This document shows positions 20,996 to 24,727 of a DNA stretch of 24,727 nucleotides, in pieces; within the stretch, counting starts at the first letter, position 1; each line of letters begins with the position of its first letter. Below the pieces are notes generated by a model that ran no database searches, was not told the DNA's origin, and saw only the letters and a program-made list of their open reading frames with translations. The position numbers and the translations under genes were made by a program. The stretch is from the NCBI GenBank assembly GCA_964575575.1, contig CAZNQQ010000010.1:1-24727 (forward strand), read 5' to 3'. The stretch comes from UBA2163 sp964575575. GTDB lineage: Bacteria > Patescibacteriota > Minisyncoccia > Phycocordibacterales > UBA2163.

Positions 20996-23383
20996 ATGGC
21001 TAAAGAAGAGAAAAAGAGGCTGGTACTGCTTGATGCACATGCGATATTGCACCGCGCGTATCATGCATTGCCTGATTTTACGTCTGATAAGGGTGAACCC
21101 ACTGGTGCACTCTACGGTGTCTCGGCAATGCTTTTGAAAATCATTGACGACTTAAGCCCTGACTACTTGGTGGCGTGTTATGATCTGCCAGAGCCGACAT
21201 ATAGACACGAAGTGTACGAAGATTATAAAGCAGGGCGTGGGGAAACAGACGACGACCTGATCTCACAGATCAATCGCTCCCGAGATATTTTTGAAGCTTA
21301 TAATATTCCAATTTATGAAAAGGCTGGCTTTGAGGCGGATGACATACTTGGTACTATTGCAGACAAAGTAAAAAAAAGAAAACAGAAAGATATAGAAGTA
21401 GTAATAGCCTCCGGTGACATGGATACACTCCAGTTGGTAGATGACAAAAAAGTCCAAGTATATACACAGAAGAAGGGAATAAAAGAAGTGGTGCTTTATG
21501 ATGAAAAAGGGGTTGAAGAAAGGTTTGGTTTCGGCCCCAAACTCCTTACAGACTACAAAGGTCTTCGTGGTGATCCGTCCGACAATATCCCAGGGATCCA
21601 AGGCATAGGCGAGAAGACAGCGACTATTTTAATACAAAAGTTTGGCACTATTGAGGATATGTACAAAGTGCTAAAAAAAGATAAAGAAAAGTTCGAAAAA
21701 GCAGGCATAAAGCCACGTATTGTAGGGCTTTTAGAGGACAATAAAGAGGAGGCGGAGTTCTCCAAAATGCTTGCAACTATACGCCTTGATGTACCTATAG
21801 ACTTTAAAATCCCAGAACACAAATGGAAAGAAGCTCTTGATATGGAGAAGATATTGGAGCTATATCAGGAGCTTGGTTTTAGAACTTTGTCGCAAAGAGT
21901 CAGGGAAGCTTTTGGTGTTGCTCCCGATGATAAAGAGGACGAATCAGAGCCAGAGATAGACTTGTCCGCTGAAGCTCCAGCGGAGGCGGATGTTAAGAAA
22001 GTCGGCATAGCACTTTGGTTGCTTCATTCTGACACTACAAACCCGAGACTTGAAGATATTTTGCAGTTTGCAAACACGGACTCATTTGAGGAAGCACAAA
22101 AATATATTTATGCAGAGATTAGAAAACAAAAACTTGAAAAAGTTTTGAACGATATTGAACTCCCACTCATACCTATTGTAGACAAAATGAAAGAAAAAGG
22201 AGTTTTGATCGATGTTAAGTACTTAAAAAAACTCTCAAAAGATTATCATAAAAATTTGTCTGTCATTGAAAAGAAAATTTACAAACATGCAGGAGATGAG
22301 TTTAACATAAACTCACCCAAACAGTTAGGAGAAGTGCTTTTTGACAAACTAGAGCTTTCTCCAAAGAATCAGAAGAAGACAAGTACAGGTGCACGCTCTA
22401 CTCGTGAATCAGAACTTCAAAAGATGAAAGATTTACATCCCATAATCAAAGAGATCTTCGCATACAGAGAATTACAAAAACTTCTTTCTACTTATATAGA
22501 CAATATCCCTGAACTTTTAGACAAAGATGACCGTCTTCATGCGACATTTCTACAAGCAGGTACTACAACAGGTAGGATGGCGTCTCAGAATCCTAATTTG
22601 CAAAACATCCCTATACGCACACAACTCGGTAGAAATATTCGCAATGCATTTATAGCAACAAAGGGTTATAAACTTGTAGCACTTGATTATTCACAAATAG
22701 AACTTCGTGTTGCAGCTTTCTTGTCTGCAGATGAAAAGTTAATAGAGAATTTTAAAACAGGTGGCGACATACATGCAAAGGTTGCGTCAGAAGTTTTTGA
22801 TGTGCCGATAGATATGGTGGACGCTGAGATGCGTCGGGAAGCAAAGGTTATAAACTTTGGTATCCAATACGGCATGGGAGTAAATGCGCTTAAAGACAAC
22901 TTGGGGACTACGCGAGCAGAGGCGCAAAAATACTTAAATGAGTACTTCAAAGTCTTCTCAGGATTGGCGCATTATATGCACGAAATCAAGCTTGATGCTG
23001 CAAGGAACGGCTATACAGAGACGTACTTTGGCCGAAAACGGCATTTTGAGGGCATTAATTCTAACATTCCATATATTAGAGCTATGGCAGAGCGGATGGC
23101 GATAAACGCGCCTATTCAGGGCACGCAGTCAGATATCATAAAGATAGCAATGGCAAGAATTGATGGTTATCTTGAGGAAAATAATCTAGCAAAAGAAGCC
23201 CCGCTTCTTTTGCAGGTGCATGACGAACTTGTATATGAGATTAAAGAAAGTAAGGTAAAAGAAATCGCTGAGGAGATAAAAAAAATAATGGAAGAAGTTT
23301 TGAACCCCAAAGACATTTACGGTATAGAACTATTAGTAGATGTATCAGTGGGGGACAACTGGGGGGAGATGAAAAAAATATGA
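20996..23383 (+). CDS. polA: DNA polymerase I, proofreading domain eroded
   Basis: Gap-filling repair polymerase, 795 aa against about 930 in E. coli. The 5'-3' exonuclease domain (1-300) is intact: LLDAHAILHRAYHA, FEADDILGT, ASGDMDTLQLV and LRGDPSDNIPGIQGIGEKTA. Residues about 310-390, where the 3'-5' exonuclease should be, are an acidic linker plus a short remnant (LLHSDTTNPRLEDIL) without the DEDD metal ligands. The polymerase domain is complete. TGRMASQNPNLQNIPI is present, motif A is DYSQIELR (D564), the O-helix is RREAKVINFGIQYG (614-626), and motif C is VHDELVYE (H742, D743, E744). The stop overlaps the holA start by four bases (ATGA). Confidence 0.96.
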   Translation: MAKEEKKRLVLLDAHAILHRAYHALPDFTSDKGEPTGALYGVSAMLLKIIDDLSPDYLVACYDLPEPTYRHEVYEDYKAGRGETDDDLISQINRSRDIFEAYNIPIYEKAGFEADDILGTIADKVKKRKQKDIEVVIASGDMDTLQLVDDKKVQVYTQKKGIKEVVLYDEKGVEERFGFGPKLLTDYKGLRGDPSDNIPGIQGIGEKTATILIQKFGTIEDMYKVLKKDKEKFEKAGIKPRIVGLLEDNKEEAEFSKMLATIRLDVPIDFKIPEHKWKEALDMEKILELYQELGFRTLSQRVREAFGVAPDDKEDESEPEIDLSAEAPAEADVKKVGIALWLLHSDTTNPRLEDILQFANTDSFEEAQKYIYAEIRKQKLEKVLNDIELPLIPIVDKMKEKGVLIDVKYLKKLSKDYHKNLSVIEKKIYKHAGDEFNINSPKQLGEVLFDKLELSPKNQKKTSTGARSTRESELQKMKDLHPIIKEIFAYRELQKLLSTYIDNIPELLDKDDRLHATFLQAGTTTGRMASQNPNLQNIPIRTQLGRNIRNAFIATKGYKLVALDYSQIELRVAAFLSADEKLIENFKTGGDIHAKVASEVFDVPIDMVDAEMRREAKVINFGIQYGMGVNALKDNLGTTRAEAQKYLNEYFKVFSGLAHYMHEIKLDAARNGYTETYFGRKRHFEGINSNIPYIRAMAERMAINAPIQGTQSDIIKIAMARIDGYLEENNLAKEAPLLLQVHDELVYEIKESKVKEIAEEIKKIMEEVLNPKDIYGIELLVDVSVGDNWGEMKKI

Positions 23384-24033
23384 TTTATTTATTATACGGA
23401 ACAGATGTTATAAAGTCGCGCAAGAAGCTTCACACACTTCTAGATAGTATGTTTACCAAAAAACCAGACGCGGCATTTGTGCGTATAGAAGCAGGTGAGT
23501 TTGACGAAAGCAGAATCGATGAATTTATTGGTAGCCAAGGACTTTTTACAAACAAATACATAATAGTGTTTGATAATTTATTTGCTGACAAAAATACAAA
23601 AAATATACTACTTAAAAATCTGAAAGAAATATCAAAATCAGAAAACATTTTTATCTTCTTAGAAGAAAAACTCAACAAAACTGAGCTTAGTAAGTTTGAA
23701 AAGTATGCAGAAAAGATTCAAGAGTTTAAAACAGTTTCAAAAGAAGTTAAAAAGTTTGATATATTTTCTTTAGCTAATGCATTAGGAAAGAGAGACAAGA
23801 AAAACCTGTGGGTGCTCTACCAGAAAGCCAAAATGCAAAATATAGCAGACGAGCAGATACATGGAATATTGTTTTGGAAAGTGAAAAGTTTGATTCTCTC
23901 TTCTGGATCAAGATATTATTCGACAGAAGAACTTAAAAAACTTTCCAACACACTTGTGTCTTTGTATCATGATACACGCAGAGGTATTCATGAGTTAGAC
24001 AATGCGATGGAAAGATTTATTTTGGGGATTTAA
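23380..24033 (+). CDS. holA: DNA polymerase III delta subunit-like protein
   Basis: Likely clamp-loader delta subunit. The N-terminus MIYLLYGTDVIKSRKKLHTLL matches the HolA start (YLL.G.D...), and IIVFDNLFADK and IFIFLEEKLNKTELSKFEKYA fit the degenerate AAA+ core. FSLANALGKRDKKNLW and GILFWKVKSLIL fit the helical domain. At 217 aa it is much shorter than the usual 330-345 aa, so the C-terminal collar looks reduced. It overlaps the polA stop in an ATGA arrangement, which implies translational coupling. The assignment rests on pattern, length and context and is less certain than for its neighbours. Confidence 0.7.
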   Translation: MIYLLYGTDVIKSRKKLHTLLDSMFTKKPDAAFVRIEAGEFDESRIDEFIGSQGLFTNKYIIVFDNLFADKNTKNILLKNLKEISKSENIFIFLEEKLNKTELSKFEKYAEKIQEFKTVSKEVKKFDIFSLANALGKRDKKNLWVLYQKAKMQNIADEQIHGILFWKVKSLILSSGSRYYSTEELKKLSNTLVSLYHDTRRGIHELDNAMERFILGI

Positions 24034-24389
24034 CGCTGTCCTCTTTTAATAGACTTTGCTCGAACCTATTTCGAGAATAAGACCGATTAACTCACGCTCC
24101 GCGTGCGGGGTATCTCCAACGTTAATCTTACGCCCCGAGTCCGTGGTAACATTATCGCCCCAACGCCTCCACTTCGTTCCGCCGTAACCAAAACAAAAAA
24201 ATTTCTTTACTTATTTCGTCGTTTTCTGCCCCCGTTTTTGTTTTTTTAAAAAGGAAAAGATTTTTTGTTTTGGTTCTCTGTTCGTACCTCACAGAGTTGG
24301 TGCTCACTACGAAATGAAGTCGTCTTGATGAGTATATTCAGTATAGTGGTAATTACTGGTTTTTTCAACGTACCCTCGGTATTCACCTC

Positions 24390-24407
24390 GGGCATTACCG
24401 CTAGGGC
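24390..24407 (+). repeat. 18-bp inverted repeat, left arm
   Basis: GGGCATTACCGCTAGGGC, exactly complementary to 24698-24715, about 290 bases apart. Confidence 0.85.
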
Positions 24408-24469
24408 TACTCGCGCCTTGATACTAGGTGTGTGCGGTTTCGCCTAACGGCGAACGCACACCTCTTTAT

Positions 24470-24494
24470 GGGGAGAGGAAGGAATCCTCTCCCC
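24470..24494. repeat. Perfect 10-bp hairpin, no T-run
   Basis: GGGGAGAGGA, loop AGGAA, then TCCTCTCCCC. It lies next to the imperfect hairpin 24426-24463. Tandem stems without a T-run are unlike the other terminators here. Confidence 0.75.
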
Positions 24495-24697
24495 AACTTC
24501 GTGACTCCTCCTCGCAGTTGTGATGTTACGTACTCAGTACCGTTCGGATTTCTTCTTTTACTAATATTCGCAGTTCGCTTTAATGTGCCTACGGAGTCCG
24601 TCACTTGCCAACCCCTCACCTCGTTTTCAATACAGATTATGTGGTATTTATATATTTTGTGGCTTGTATTATGTCGGCACTCATCTTTATCATTAAC

Positions 24698-24715
24698 GCC
24701 CTAGCGGTAATGCCC
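24698..24715 (-). repeat. 18-bp inverted repeat, right arm
   Basis: GCCCTAGCGGTAATGCCC on the plus strand, the reverse complement of 24390-24407. It lies 12 bases from the window end. Confidence 0.85.
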
Positions 24716-24727
24716 TCGGACGACGAC

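Larger units (their letters stand above)
24034..24727. other. Gene-poor region rich in hairpins and inverted repeats
   Basis: No convincing gene is visible in these 694 bases. The region is more GC-rich in patches than its surroundings. Structures include a 15-bp inverted repeat AACCAAAACAAAAAA (24186-24200) with its complement at 24261-24275. An imperfect hairpin lies at 24426-24463. A perfect 10-bp hairpin GGGGAGAGGA/TCCTCTCCCC lies at 24470-24494. An 18-bp inverted repeat, GGGCATTACCGCTAGGGC, has its arms at 24390-24407 and 24698-24715. A short open frame from an ATG at 24671 runs off the end (MSALIFIINALAVMPSDDD). It could be the N-terminus of a membrane protein, but it includes one repeat arm. 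Confidence 0.6.

Noticed and set aside
24058..24080. tRNA T-arm-like CTCGAACC sequence
   Set aside because: Flanking bases do not form a 5-bp T-stem, and there is no acceptor or anticodon arm on either strand.
24635..24727. GIY-YIG endonuclease start (MWYLYILW)
   Set aside because: Only the first residues resemble the family. The frame hits a stop soon after, and the catalytic YxG and Arg motifs appear only after an assumed frameshift, so the match is not supported.
1..24727. CRISPR arrays, rRNA, tRNA or insertion sequences
   Set aside because: No regularly spaced repeats, no rRNA or tRNA signatures and no transposase motifs were seen on either strand.

Overview
The window is an AT-rich bacterial chromosome segment. 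It carries the classic replication-origin neighbourhood (rny, clpP, rnpA-rpmH, dnaA, dnaN), then a short accessory stretch, cell-wall, translation and recombination genes, and a polA-holA pair. Several traits point to a Candidate Phyla Radiation (Patescibacteria) genome, most likely Parcubacteria-like: very compact genes, shortened housekeeping proteins (YebC 175 aa, HolA-like 217 aa, PolA with an eroded proofreading domain), many small orphan proteins, a TrmB-type regulator, and a PilB ATPase. TGA is used as a stop (dnaA, polA), so this is the standard bacterial code, not the TGA=Gly code of Gracilibacteria or Absconditabacteria. The phylum assignment is inference; no rRNA is present.

Layout. 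1-3356 (minus): rny (cut by the window edge), clpP, a small secreted protein, rnpA and the overlapping rpmH. 3357-5128: DnaA-box array, dnaA (plus) and an AT-rich intergenic region with nested inverted repeats and DnaA-box-like sites, the best oriC candidate. 5279-6963: dnaN and a membrane protein. 6964-8997: accessory block with a perfect 36-bp palindrome, an AbrB-like protein, two membrane proteins, a tiny zinc-ribbon protein and a DUF721/DciA-like protein. 8981-14045: class A penicillin-binding protein (minus), tyrS, an orphan gene (minus) and a TrmB-like regulator. 14048-16396 (minus): a 41-aa acidic protein and the ruvB-yebC-ruvC operon. 16390-16630 (plus): a probable structured non-coding RNA with its own consensus promoter and terminator. 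16629-18964 (minus): pilB and a secreted protein. 19078-20799: a secreted zinc-ribbon protein, tsaE and another secreted protein. 20996-24033: polA-holA. 24034-24727: no convincing gene, but several hairpins and inverted repeats.

Two styles of gene expression can be read directly. Housekeeping genes (tyrS, tsaE, polA) have an extended -10 element (TGn-TAnnnT) ending only 6-7 bases before the ATG, which predicts leaderless mRNAs. The small secreted, membrane and orphan genes have strong Shine-Dalgarno sequences (AGGGG, GGAGG, AAGGAG). Several of them also have a near-consensus promoter, TTGACA-N14-TGC-TAGTAT, which is exactly the promoter in front of the non-coding RNA.

The two 100-N gaps are each flanked by an identical 55-bp sequence. 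This is the signature of unmerged k-mer overlaps at contig ends, so the true chromosome is probably continuous there. The strongest candidate for something undescribed is the multi-hairpin RNA at about 16425-16630. Next come the two perfect palindromes, the secreted GEHGG double zinc-ribbon protein and the repeat-rich right end.
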